A stretch of DNA of 30,597 bases from Priapulus caudatus (lineage: Eukaryota > Priapulida > Priapulimorpha > Priapulimorphida > Priapulidae): contig NW_014577181.1 of assembly GCF_000485595.1 (NCBI RefSeq), positions 460,254 to 490,850 on the forward strand. Direction: 5' to 3'. Each line of letters starts with the position of its first letter. Position 1 is the first letter of the stretch. The position numbers were made by a program, and so were the translations under genes. The notes beneath the pieces were generated by a model. The model ran no database searches, had not been told where the DNA came from, and was given only the letters and a program-made list of their open reading frames with translations. Positions 1-8,786 of the stretch are shown one piece after another.

Positions 1-316
1 ATTTGATGCGGGGGGTTGTCCGCAGGACAACCACATTTTTTTTCTTATTTCGAGCACTGACGTGTATACATGTATATTGTTCTCAGACGAGAAGCAACTT
101 GATTTTGACTTGTCAGTTGTAGAAGTCGTTTTCGCTAAGTCGTCAATTGTAGCAGTCTTTGCTGGAATGCACACATTGACTATATTTGTAGGAAAGCATC
201 TCGTACCTTTGCCTTTGGTATTTTATGCCGTAACCGTAACTTTGTTGATTCTAAAACTTGGTCTTTACTTCCTCACTACTCCATCTGTTGGTCAAAACTG
301 ATAATCTTCAGTCAGC

Positions 317-346
317 TTTGAGAAAGCCTCCTGATAGGAGGCGAAA
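317..346 (+). other. Hairpin followed by GAAACGTCAGC
   Basis: GCCTCC and GGAGGC form a 6 bp stem around the loop TGATA, directly followed by GAAACGTCAGC. A stem followed by GAAACGTC is common near the 3' ends of some metazoan retroelements, including Penelope-like elements that carry hammerhead-like cores. The intact CTGATGA core of a hammerhead is absent just 5' of the stem. This is a weak hint that 62-340 is a retroelement remnant. Confidence 0.3.
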
Positions 347-674
347 CGTCAGCTGTACGTTTTCAATCAACACAGTTGAGTAACAATTAACCCAGATAGA
401 TCTATTATTCTACCAACCAAATGAACTTATTTTAAAATATGAGTTGGTCCCTGGCATTAAAAACTATGGTTCTCTCCATATTAGAATATGATTTGCCAGG
501 CTGGTATACCTATGGGCCCACTTTAGAACTGCTCAGAATTAGATGCCATTCACACTCACAGCATACAGCTATGATGTGATACAGATAGGATTCTGAAAAC
601 TAACAGGATAGTTCTGAAGTTGTTTTGACTCAACCTGCTTGGCTTTCACTTCGTGTCTGCTTTTACCATGCTAA

Positions 675-675
<1 letters not shown>

Positions 676-705
<30 letters not shown>

Positions 706-708
706 CTT

Positions 709-739
<31 letters not shown>

Positions 740-748
740 TTATTATTC
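676..748. repeat. (TTC)n microsatellite passing into (TTA)n
   Basis: About twenty uninterrupted TTC units are followed by four TTA units. On the minus strand this is (AAT)n(AAG)n. It follows AT-poor sequence ending CCCAACTCAGTATATGGAAT, which looks like the 3' end of a retroposed element with a simple-repeat tail, but no coding part of such an element was recognised. Confidence 0.9.
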
Positions 749-2544
749 CATATACTGAGTTGGGCTCTTGAAAGAGCGTAAGTAGCTTAACCAGACTAGG
801 TGTGGTAGTGGCGCACAGTGTCTCAATGTTAAATCTCCAATCAATATGGAGTTAACTCTCCAAACTCTATCTCTATTTGCTGAGTGCTAAGCATATAACT
901 TATAACCTTTCATAAAATTTGTCATGGTCATGTGAAGATTGGCATTTCCTCTTTAAGTTGCTTAATGAAGTCTGATCCGAGTGTTCATAGCACTCGATCA
1001 TCTGAGCGCCGTGATCATTGATTTCGACATCAATGCCATAATTAAAGGATCGCTTTGATTTTAGCTTCTTTGTTTCTGTCACCCCGTATTGGAATTCTCT
1101 TCCTTCCGCTTTGATTAATTTTCAAAATTGAAGCTTTTACCATGGTGAGTCGCATTGTTGATTTGTCTATTTGATTAACCTTGTCTCACTCCATCTTCGA
1201 TATAGTCCCTTGTACTTTGAAGTCTTTATGAGATTATATATAAATATTTTCACAGGTGCTTCAGTTTATGTCCAGTGTGGCCATAAGTTGCCGTCTCGCT
1301 TCTCGCAACGTGAAAAAGTTGTAGAGCCTGGTCAGGCTACGTCTAGTGCTGTATTCAATAGAGCTGTAACTTTACTGCTTAGGTCACGCCGGTTCCTTTT
1401 CGTGTGGCTATCGCAGGGTACTGTAAAATTACAAATTAAAGCTAGTTTGAGTCTGAATGGTAACGGTGCGTCGGTGCAGGAACATTACGCTATTATAATT
1501 GATACACTGGAAGAAGGAAGAAGTGTGGAGGGGGGGGGCATTTATCAGCAGAGCCGATGATAACGCTTCACTGCAAGTTGCAACTGTTGTGAGAGTCTCA
1601 GGTAACCTGGCTGTTGCCACGCCCTCTGGTGCGCCCCGGACACTGCGTATCGATTATCGTATTGTGGGCTGCTGTATTGCGGTGTATCGGTGAATCGCTA
1701 CACTCCTAGTAGGTACAACAGTATCAGTGTTTGTGCTGTTGTTCTAGCCTAGGCTAGTTGAGTAGTTGTAATACTAGTACTACTAGTATGGATGAAGCTA
1801 ACCCATGTACTACGTATAGTTTACTATTAATAGTATTGTGGTTAGTTTCACCTGGCTGTGTATCTCTGTTGTGCCACAGGTGCTCTAATTATGGAGCAAA
1901 AGGCTACACAGGTGTGGCTGTACAGTGATATATCACAGGCACTTGGCCAATAGTAAAATGATAGCAAATTAATACAAATTGTATTTAATACTAAAGCCAA
2001 AATGTTTAGGCACCCTTTTATTGCCTAATAATTCTATACAAATGCCATTTAAATACTCCTCTGCATCACACAATCTTGCCTGCGTTCAGGCCACTGTGAA
2101 CAAACTTATAAAAAATTATAGCAGGTGGGCATACCGCCAAAAGACATGATGATAACCTAACCCTAATACGGCAGAAGTGAGTTTATGTACAAGTAGGAAT
2201 TCCTGCTATGGACAGCATCACTATAGCTCCACCATAGTTTCATGTGAGCAGATAATGATCACAACAAACACGGACAGATGTGGGTGTCGTACATTGTTGA
2301 AATGGCAATTTTGCAAATGTAATTTTGTGATTATTGATTGAGTCAATTATTGCAATAATGGGTGATAGTAAAAGGTTCAATTTGAATCAGCAGGAGAAAT
2401 TTAAGTTTAGGGATAAACATGAACAAGGCTATACAGTATGGGTTTATTGTAGTTTCATAGTTTTTGGTATAGATCTAAATTGTTTGTTGCAGATAGTTCT
2501 TGGTTTCGCTGTTGTAATACTGGATACGCTAACGCTTGTAGAAG

Positions 2545-5500
2545 ATGCCAACACACGGTTCTTACAAGTATTCAGATGGATCAGAATATACAGGTGAATA
2601 AATATACTAATATAACAAGCATCAACCTGGTAAATAAATAATATAAGCCGCGTTCACACGTAGCAAGAAATCCGGTATTTAGCGTTCACACGAGGAAAAA
2701 TGCGCGGTCCAAGAAATACGGTACCTAAACAGATCTGGTATTTGATGTAAATACGCGGCTTCCCAGACCCCGAATAATTTGCCGTGCTTGAGAAATACCG
2801 GATCTCTTGGACCGCGCATTTCCTCGTGTGAACGCTAAATACCGTATTTCTGAAGCCGCGTATTTTATAGACTGGTCCGCGCTCGACAGTTCCAGTGTAA
2901 CGCGAGTGGAATTGTCGAGTGCGGACCAGTCTACGTATTTTATCGGCAGTTGGTGCGCATTGCATTGTTTATTTTGCATTGTTTGCTTGATTGTTTAAAG
3001 CAGCTCGCAGCTCGCAAATACCGTATTTCTGGAGCCACTAATACCCCATTCACACCAGGGCCCCGATCGCACCACGCACGTACTACGCTCTAAGAGCGTG
3101 GTGGAAACGTGTAGAACGCAGTATGAACGTATATGGACGTACTGCGATCGCGATCGAGCGCGGTTCAATCACCATGAGCGTGGCGAGCATGGCCAAACTT
3201 TGAACATGTTCAAAATAATCGTGATGCGCGCGTGGCGGAAATACAGCGCAGTGCGGGCGTATTAGAGACGTGGAAGGCGTAGTACCCACGTAACTCGAGC
3301 GTAGTACGAACTTAATGGTCGTATCGCAAGCGTGTCGGGTGCGTGAAAATTGTCGCCCCGTTCTCAGCACGATGTCAATACGTTTTCATCACGCTGTTAC
3401 TACGTCCATGGAGATGTCTCTGCGACCTGACCACGCTCTTGCTATGACTATGGTGCATCTCTAGCAAGCTCGACCCGTTCGTACTACGATTGTACTACGC
3501 CCAACACGCTCAGACCACGCCGTTGTGGCATTCGCATTACGTGTCAGTTGCGTCAATACCACGCTCAGATCACGTCCTGCAAACTTGGGGTATAAATTGG
3601 GGTGCTACCCTGGCCAACCCACCAGTTCAGTGTCCACTATGGATAAGGCAACACTACTCCATGCCATGTTTCTCGTAGAAGGACAACTCGAATTACTTAA
3701 TTGCCAAGCCCTCATCATGCTGAGGAGGACGAGGAGGAGAAATAGAAGACAACGAAGATCTTGCTGGGTGCATCCGTGGCTTTCGGTAGAAAGACGACTT
3801 CTCTATGGTCACTATGATCGCCTCATGGCTGAGCTCCGCATGGAAGATCAAGCATCCTTCTTCAACTTCCTGAGGATGCCTCCGGAGATGTTCGATGAAC
3901 TGCTTGTCAGAATTGGGCTGAGAATCCAGAAGCAAGACACCCGATACAGAAAAGCTTTTTCGTCTTTCTTCGTCATGTCTTTGTAGGCCTTCTTGTTGTA
4001 GAAGACAGTGTTTTCTGCCAGCCAATCCACCATGCTCTGCTCTTCTTCCTCTGTCAGGAAACTGTAGAACTTATTCTTCTTGCCCTTTCTGACTACACTG
4101 GTCTTGCTGGTGACACCCGCAGTGTCGGTGTCTACGTCACTCTCATGGGCCTGCGTGGCTGGAGGCAGGGATTCTTGAGGCTGCTCAGGCTCTGATTCCA
4201 GGGCAACACTTGATGGAGATAATGGACTCCTGCACCTCTTTGGGTTCTTTGCTCGGCCTTTCCCCCTTCCACGGCCTCTCCCCTTGTCTTTTGGCGGCAT
4301 AGTTGTGTCTGTAGAAAATAATCTTGATGTTAATCTTGATTTAAGTTCATAATGTTGATCTTAATTATCTTGATGTTAATCTTGACAGCACGGCAGAATG
4401 AATGATGATGTATAGAACGCGGCGCGGTATTATATGATCGTTGCCAGCGCAGTCGTCACCTGACTAGAGCGTGATTGGTGCGCAGTTGAGGCGAGGCGAG
4501 CGTTGCCTAGGCGCAGTGCAAGCGTTGTTCGAACGCAATGCGATCTGATTGGTCGCAATAACGACGCAGTGAGCCCAGTGCAAGCGTGATGCGGGCGTGG
4601 TGTTGAGCGTGGTGAAAGCTTGTTGAGCGCAATGAGATCAGGGTAAAGACGCACTTAGATCGTAGTATCGACGTAATTAGATCGTAGTATCGGCGCTGGG
4701 CCCGGCTGGGGCCCAATTGGCCACGCTCTCAACCACGCTCGGGCAAAGTTTTGGAGCGTGGGGCGATCGTGATGAGCGTAGCTCTGGTGTGAATGGGCCC
4801 TAATCAGCGTGTGAACGCTCGGACACGTATTTGTCTCAGATTCGGTATTTCGCAAATATCGTATTTCATAAATACGAGGTCTCGTGTGAACGAGGCTATT
4901 ATCATTAGTGTCGTTGTAATTGTGCAATTATTTATTTGCCATCATTCGTCATTCTCCCATTATATATTTACATTGACAGGAGAGTGGAATGATGATGGTA
5001 AACGCCATGGACTTGGGTACATGACTTTTAGTGATGGCTCCAGTTATGATGGTCGGTTTGAAAATGGACTTTGCAATGGTTATGGTGTCATGATGTTCCT
5101 AGACAAGTCAAGGTAAGACAATTATTAAATTGAGATGTGGCTATATCTTATAAGGTAGTATTTATTTGCCCATAATTAGGTATTATCTGGCAATTCTAAC
5201 TTTAGGTATCAGGGAGAATTTACGTCTGGCAAATTCCATGGATTGGGGATCTTCCAACGCAGTGATGGAATGATGTTTGAGGGCGAGTTTCAGGATGGCA
5301 AGATTAATGGTCTAGGTAAGTGGTATCTAAGTATGAATAAAATGACACTTTATCCAAACTTCATGTGCTTAAAGCAATGCATTAAGTTGAAGATAGAGAT
5401 ATCACATTTGAGGTATTATAACCCTAATTTCAATTGATAGGAGTGGTAACTTATGCTGATGGTACGCATGGGCTTCCACGTAATGAGGGCGTGTTTAAAG

Positions 5501-5592
5501 AACACCGGTTTGTACGGCAAGACACGTGTCCACTGGTCATTCAGAAAGCAACTCAAGCAGCCCAGTCAGCTTTTGCACAAAAACTAACTTAA
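2545..5592 (+). CDS. MORN4: MORN repeat-containing protein 4 (retinophilin family), 4 exons, complete
   Basis: The coding exons are 2545-2593, 4980-5112, 5206-5315 and 5441-5592. All junctions are GT/AG, the reading phases agree, and they join to 147 codons plus TAA. Human MORN4 is 146 residues. I see four MORN repeats of the form Y/F-x-G-x-F/W-...-G-x-G: YTGEW at residues 15-19, YDGRF at 39-43, YQGEF at 62-66 and FEGEF at 85-89. A non-MORN tail follows, with HGLPRNEG at 107-114, where human has HGIPRNEG. The ATG at 2545 is chosen because MPTHGSYKYSDGSEY lines up with the start of the family. Known of the family: the Drosophila orthologue (retinophilin) acts in photoreceptors, and vertebrate MORN4 binds the tail of myosin III and is membrane-associated. 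It has no signal peptide or transmembrane segment. Intron 1 is swollen to 2.4 kb by nested transposons. Exons 2-4 are separated by introns of only 93 and 125 bp. Orthology is strong; the 5' UTR is not defined. Confidence 0.93.
2868..2933. repeat. 27 bp stem hairpin inside foldback copy 1
   Basis: The left arm is 2868-2894 and the right arm 2907-2933, with a 12 base loop. The arms differ at two sites, and both would be G-U wobbles in a + strand RNA. The same hairpin occurs at 18279-18344 in copy 2. It forms the centre of the element's secondary structure. Confidence 0.85.
3591..3597 (+). promoter_or_regulatory. TATA box of the Harbinger transposase fragment
   Basis: TATAAAT lies 42 bases upstream of the transposase ATG at 3639, leaving room for a start site close to the ATG. 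This is inferred from spacing only. Confidence 0.45.
3639..3986 (+). pseudogene. PIF/Harbinger transposase, N-terminal fragment
   Basis: The frame starts with ATG at 3639. It shows an Arg-rich stretch (RRTRRRNRRQRRSCW), then VHPWLSVERRLLYGHYDRLM and FFNFLRMPPEMFDELLVRIG followed by QDTRYRKA. This is the typical start of Harbinger transposases (WVRPWL, YGxYxxLMxEL, FxxFLRMxPExFDELL). Homology stops at about 3956, where the frame enters antisense sequence of the neighbouring gene and ends at TAG 3984-3986. The helix-turn-helix and DDE regions are missing, so it cannot be an active transposase. Confidence 0.88.
3951..4300 (-). pseudogene. Harbinger second protein (MADF/Myb-SANT-like), N-terminal fragment
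   Basis: On the minus strand from ATG 4300-4298 it reads MPPKDKGRGRGRGKGRAKNP, a basic N-terminus, then a Ser/Pro/Glu-rich linker and KFYSFLTEEEEQSMVDWLAE followed by NTVFYNKKAYKDMTKKD. The last part resembles the start of the MADF-like DNA-binding domain of the second Harbinger protein (LTxEQExxMVxWLxENxxLYNKK). It is cut at about 3956, where the frame runs on into antisense transposase. In intact elements this protein helps nuclear import and DNA binding of the transposase. Confidence 0.8.
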
Positions 5593-6362
5593 ATTGTGGC
5601 AGTGTAATTGTCAAACCATGAAGGCCTAGTACCATTAAGTTTCTGTTTATTATTACTTTTTAAAGTGTATATATTAATTTATAAAAATGTCTATCTACCA
5701 ATTTATTGGTGCATCTCTTGTTGTATTTTTCATCGGGTATTGTATTTGCATAGTTTACACATTCTTTAATAATCACGGGTATGGTCTGGTACTTTTATTC
5801 TTATTTATATGCCATCTTATTAAAGAGAACATTGATGATGAACCTCTCCCTAAACGTGGTTTGATGAATATTTGATTTTAGAATTATGTTGCTAAATAAT
5901 TTTGTAACTCAGTATTCACTAAATGTTTTTTAATGTTTTAAAACTGCCAATGATCATTTGCTTGTAATACTGGTAGCACCATTATTTGTGCTGTTCTATC
6001 AAAGCTGTGCATGTAGGTACACCTACATCAGTAACATGTATATATTGCTGCTGGTGCCGAGCTAACAGCCTGCAACCCCTTTCGTTCACTGGCACGTTCA
6101 GCAGTTTGGGCCTGTTTGTCACTTAGGCTGCTGATGAGGCTTGCTTTGCAAAATTTCTTTTGTCTGGCAGCAATCAAGAAACTTCACACGTATAGTCTGA
6201 AATTAGAAGTATTATTGCTGAAACGTCAGTAGTTTCCTGTAAATTTTTGTTATGGACTTTCTGTAGTTGTCCATAATAATTTTTTTCAAAAATAATCTGT
6301 TATTTACTCATCATAGTGTTAGGCATATATAATAACACTTTTTTAGCTTCTGAAACGTGCAA

Positions 6363-6368
6363 AATAAA
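6363..6368 (+). terminator. MORN4: Candidate poly(A) signal for MORN4
   Basis: AATAAA lies 771 bases after the MORN4 stop codon. It is one of several such hexamers in this AT-rich stretch, so the choice is uncertain. Confidence 0.25.
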
Positions 6369-6693
6369 TCTTTAAAGGCAGGCATCAGGGCATCAGGGGC
6401 AGTACAAGTCAGTGTCATGGCAGCACCCAATTTGTTTCAAATAATAAAAGTGCGTGTCTGATTACAGAAATATTTATGCATATATTTTTGATGCAATGAG
6501 AATGATAATCTACTCGCGAATTCCAGACCACTGTTCCCGTGTGAATCTCCAATGGTATTTTTTTATTAAGTCAATATATTTGCACAATTTCACAATCATG
6601 TATGTGTTGGAGTTACATTTAATAATCAATATGTATCGCATAATAATGTGAGTGTCATTTCATTTCGGTTATACTGAGTCATAGTGGGTATAC

Positions 6694-6733
6694 TATCAAG
6701 AGCTAATAAATACCTGTTTATTAGTGCTTGATA
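6694..6733. repeat. AT-rich hairpin with TATCA..CTAATA arms
   Basis: The arms 6694-6710 and 6717-6733 pair over 17 bases with two mismatches, with a 6 base loop. The left arm, with its flank TATAC, resembles the left arm of the hairpin at 7024-7056. Confidence 0.7.
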
Positions 6734-7023
6734 CTATAATATATGACTTGAATTACTGTTTATATATTTTAGAGAAATTATAAGTCCACTTGCCACCAAC
6801 TTTTTACATTTACACTGCTATTGAGTTGCATGTATGGATATGTGCAACTGCTTCAGCTTCACAAAATAGTAAATATGACAATTATTGATATTTACAGTAT
6901 TGTAAACAGTGATAAAATTCAATGACATTTATGAATGTTCTCTATACACTGCTATAGCTATAAACTTTATAAAACGGGTTACGCGAACAGGTCATTTGAA
7001 AGTCAATTGTATTGTGTGTATAC

Positions 7024-7056
7024 TATCATAGACTAATAATATATTAGTCTATGATA
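7024..7056. repeat. Perfect 15 bp hairpin
   Basis: TATCATAGACTAATA and its reverse complement are separated by a 3 base loop at 7039-7041. Confidence 0.85.
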
Positions 7057-8125
7057 TTAGTTGCAGGTGCAGTGTATTGCAGTATAAAGAAATTTTAAAA
7101 GGAATAAAATTGGCAATCATCAAACATTGTTTAAAAATTATACAACTTTATTTCTCCATGAATGTATATAATAAACATTTAATATAATTTGGTTATTTCT
7201 TGTAAATATATGTCCACCACACTTGCCAACAAAACATCAACAGGATCTGAGGGTATTAAGTTTAGTAAAGTGACATTACTTCAGTGAACGGCAGCATTCA
7301 TGATGCCTCTATAGCTTTAAATAAACGGTGACACAGTAAGCTGATAGAATTGCTATTAATTTTATCAGTCTAGGAATATTAACCCACGTAACGAAAGCCA
7401 GTGTTTACACCATCCCAAATTCCAATGCTATGTTATCGAAGACTATGGTGCATGTGCACGTAAACTTGATTTATTACCACCATTTTTAAGAACTGCATAT
7501 TCAATTGCTGATCTACTAAGTGTTTTCATCTAAGCATAATTATTAACAGCAGTACTGCAACAATAAAACTGGTATGCATCCTCACGGTTTCACAACACTA
7601 AAAACGTTTTCACCCAAAAATTGGGTTTAAAAGTCGGTAAGTACTGATTGTAGAGCTGTATTCTTACTATTTAATTCTCAACGTTGCACGATCCACGACC
7701 GGTGAGAAACCGAGTCATTAACAAAACAAAAACAGTATACAAACGTCAGAAACTGCACCAGTCTACACGGTCTGAATTATCATAATATTAACTCAAAGCC
7801 CACTTTGCTAAACAGCTGTTTTAACCTCTTCTGTTAACAAAATCAGACACATCTGTACACCACCTCTTCGTGTCTATTACAATTCGAGACATTATTAATA
7901 ACACGCCCGAACTCCACACGATATGCAATATTTACAAAGATCTTTACTTCATTGTTTTGACAATCATTCATATCACATGGATTTAAGGTAAGTGAATTTT
8001 CAAGTAAACAAACAGATGGATAAAATCACACGATGGTAAACAGAGCTATGTTACTTTATTGGTGCACTGCCACCTAGTAAGCAACAACTGGTTATTACTT
8101 TAAATATGCAGTAAATACTATGGAT

Positions 8126-8152
8126 AACATATCTATACTATATAGATATGTT
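8126..8152. repeat. Perfect 12 bp AT-rich hairpin
   Basis: AACATATCTATA and TATAGATATGTT flank the loop CTA. Confidence 0.8.
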
Positions 8153-8608
8153 CCTGGTGATAGGCATATAGATCACCTTCTTATACCCAACTTGTGCTAC
8201 AACCTATACTACTTTTCTATTTTATATGTAATCTACCAAATTAAACAAGGCAGTATTATAAGAGTTTGAGCAAACAGGGCAGCTTTCCCCATCCCCAGAC
8301 ATGCTATTCAGTAGTTATACTTGCTGTAAACATGCACAAGAAATGCTTGATAGCTGGTACTATAGCACATTCTCTACAAATTTCCTACGTTGTTCAATCC
8401 AGTTTGATACACCACACATAAGAACAGTTTCCACTATTTGATGTACTGAATGTGTGTGTGTAGCGAACTGAACACAATACCTCCATAACATTCACCGGCA
8501 GTGGGAAACAGTTGCTGAAGCATAATGTGAAAAGTAATCTTGGAGCAACTAGTTATACATGTTCTGTTACTATGAGACAACTCAACATGTCTCCACACTC
8601 CTGAAATC

Positions 8609-8682
8609 ACACGCACACGCACACATACACACACACACGCACACGCACACGCACACGCACACATACATGCTCACACACACAA
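8609..8682. repeat. (CA)n / (CACACG)n microsatellite
   Basis: Runs of ACACGC and ACACAC units with a few interruptions, 105 bases past the CLINT1 stop in its probable 3' UTR. A shadow open frame of alternating Cys/Ala/Val on the minus strand comes from this repeat. Confidence 0.9.
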
Positions 8683-8786
8683 CTTATGATGCACTCCATT
8701 TACTCTGTATAGACAGTAGAAACGTAATAAATCAGTGATCCTGACCATCAGCAATGTAGCAATTGTGCTGAAGATGTGGAAGAGTG

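Larger units (their letters stand above)
1..2544. other. Upstream region of MORN4, no recognisable gene
   Basis: No protein family was recognised here. Visible structure: a perfect 8 bp hairpin at 14-32 (GGTTGTCC, loop GCA), a 6 bp hairpin followed by GAAACGTC at 317-340, a long (TTC)n tract, and a cluster of CTAG tetramers at about 1743-1790. An open + frame at 1171-1560 has an AG acceptor-like site (TTTTCACAG before GTGCTTCAG, near 1257), but its translation does not resemble any family I know, and it runs into a stop after a G-run. The MORN4 promoter and 5' UTR must lie in or beyond the 3' part of this stretch; no clear TATA box was found. Confidence 0.6.
3042..4800 (+). mobile_element. 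PIF/Harbinger DNA transposon, internally deleted, non-autonomous
   Basis: The ends are TACCCCATTCACACCAG (left) and, as reverse complement, GGGCCCATTCACACCAG (right). The element is flanked by TAA at 3039-3041 and 4801-4803, matching the TWA target duplication of the PIF/Harbinger superfamily. The uninterrupted foldback copy at 18077-18564 shows the empty site. It encodes an N-terminal transposase fragment (+) and a convergent MADF/Myb-like fragment (-), which is the two-gene layout of Harbinger elements. The middle, including the DDE catalytic domain, is gone. The subterminal zones (about 3060-3560 and 4420-4790) are dense in short CGTAGTA, CCACGCTC and GAGCGTGG motifs, which are possible transposase binding sites. 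Confidence 0.88.
2647..4896 (+). mobile_element. Foldback/MITE-like element, copy 1, interrupted by a Harbinger insertion
   Basis: The left end reads GCCGCGTTCACACG and the right end CGTGTGAACGAGGC. The interior is made of many short inverted motifs (GCGTTCACACGAGG, AAATACCGTATTT, AAATCCGGTATTT). The same sequence is found in reverse orientation at 18077-18564. Removing the Harbinger insertion (3042-4800) and one TAA leaves 488 bp by hand count, equal to the other copy. Several open frames here, such as one on + at 2807-2998, are shadows of repeat DNA: the same frame recurs in copy 2. The target duplication of the foldback element itself is unclear. It sits in MORN4 intron 1. Confidence 0.85.
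5593..8786. other. AT-rich intergenic region between convergent MORN4 and CLINT1
   Basis: MORN4 (+) and CLINT1 (-) end towards each other across 3.2 kb, so this stretch holds both 3' UTRs. No further protein family was recognised. It holds AATAAA sites on the + strand (for example 6363-6368 and 7103-7108), three AT-rich hairpins, and a CA-rich microsatellite next to the CLINT1 stop. Confidence 0.7.

Noticed and set aside
1171-1560. 129 codon open frame upstream of MORN4
   Set aside because: The translation has no recognisable domain, and there is no partner exon in phase. I cannot support it as a gene, though it remains the least explained open frame here.
2807-2998. Open frame on + whose translation recurs on the minus strand at 18213-18404
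   Set aside because: The similarity is explained by the two copies of the foldback element; the sequence is a palindrome-rich non-coding repeat.
6131-6182. CTGATGAG at 6134 followed later by AAGAAAC, as in a hammerhead ribozyme core
   Set aside because: No stable stem II joins the two parts, and the spacing does not fit a hammerhead fold.
8434-8664. Open frame of alternating Cys/Ala and Val residues
   Set aside because: It is a translation of the CA/CACACG microsatellite.
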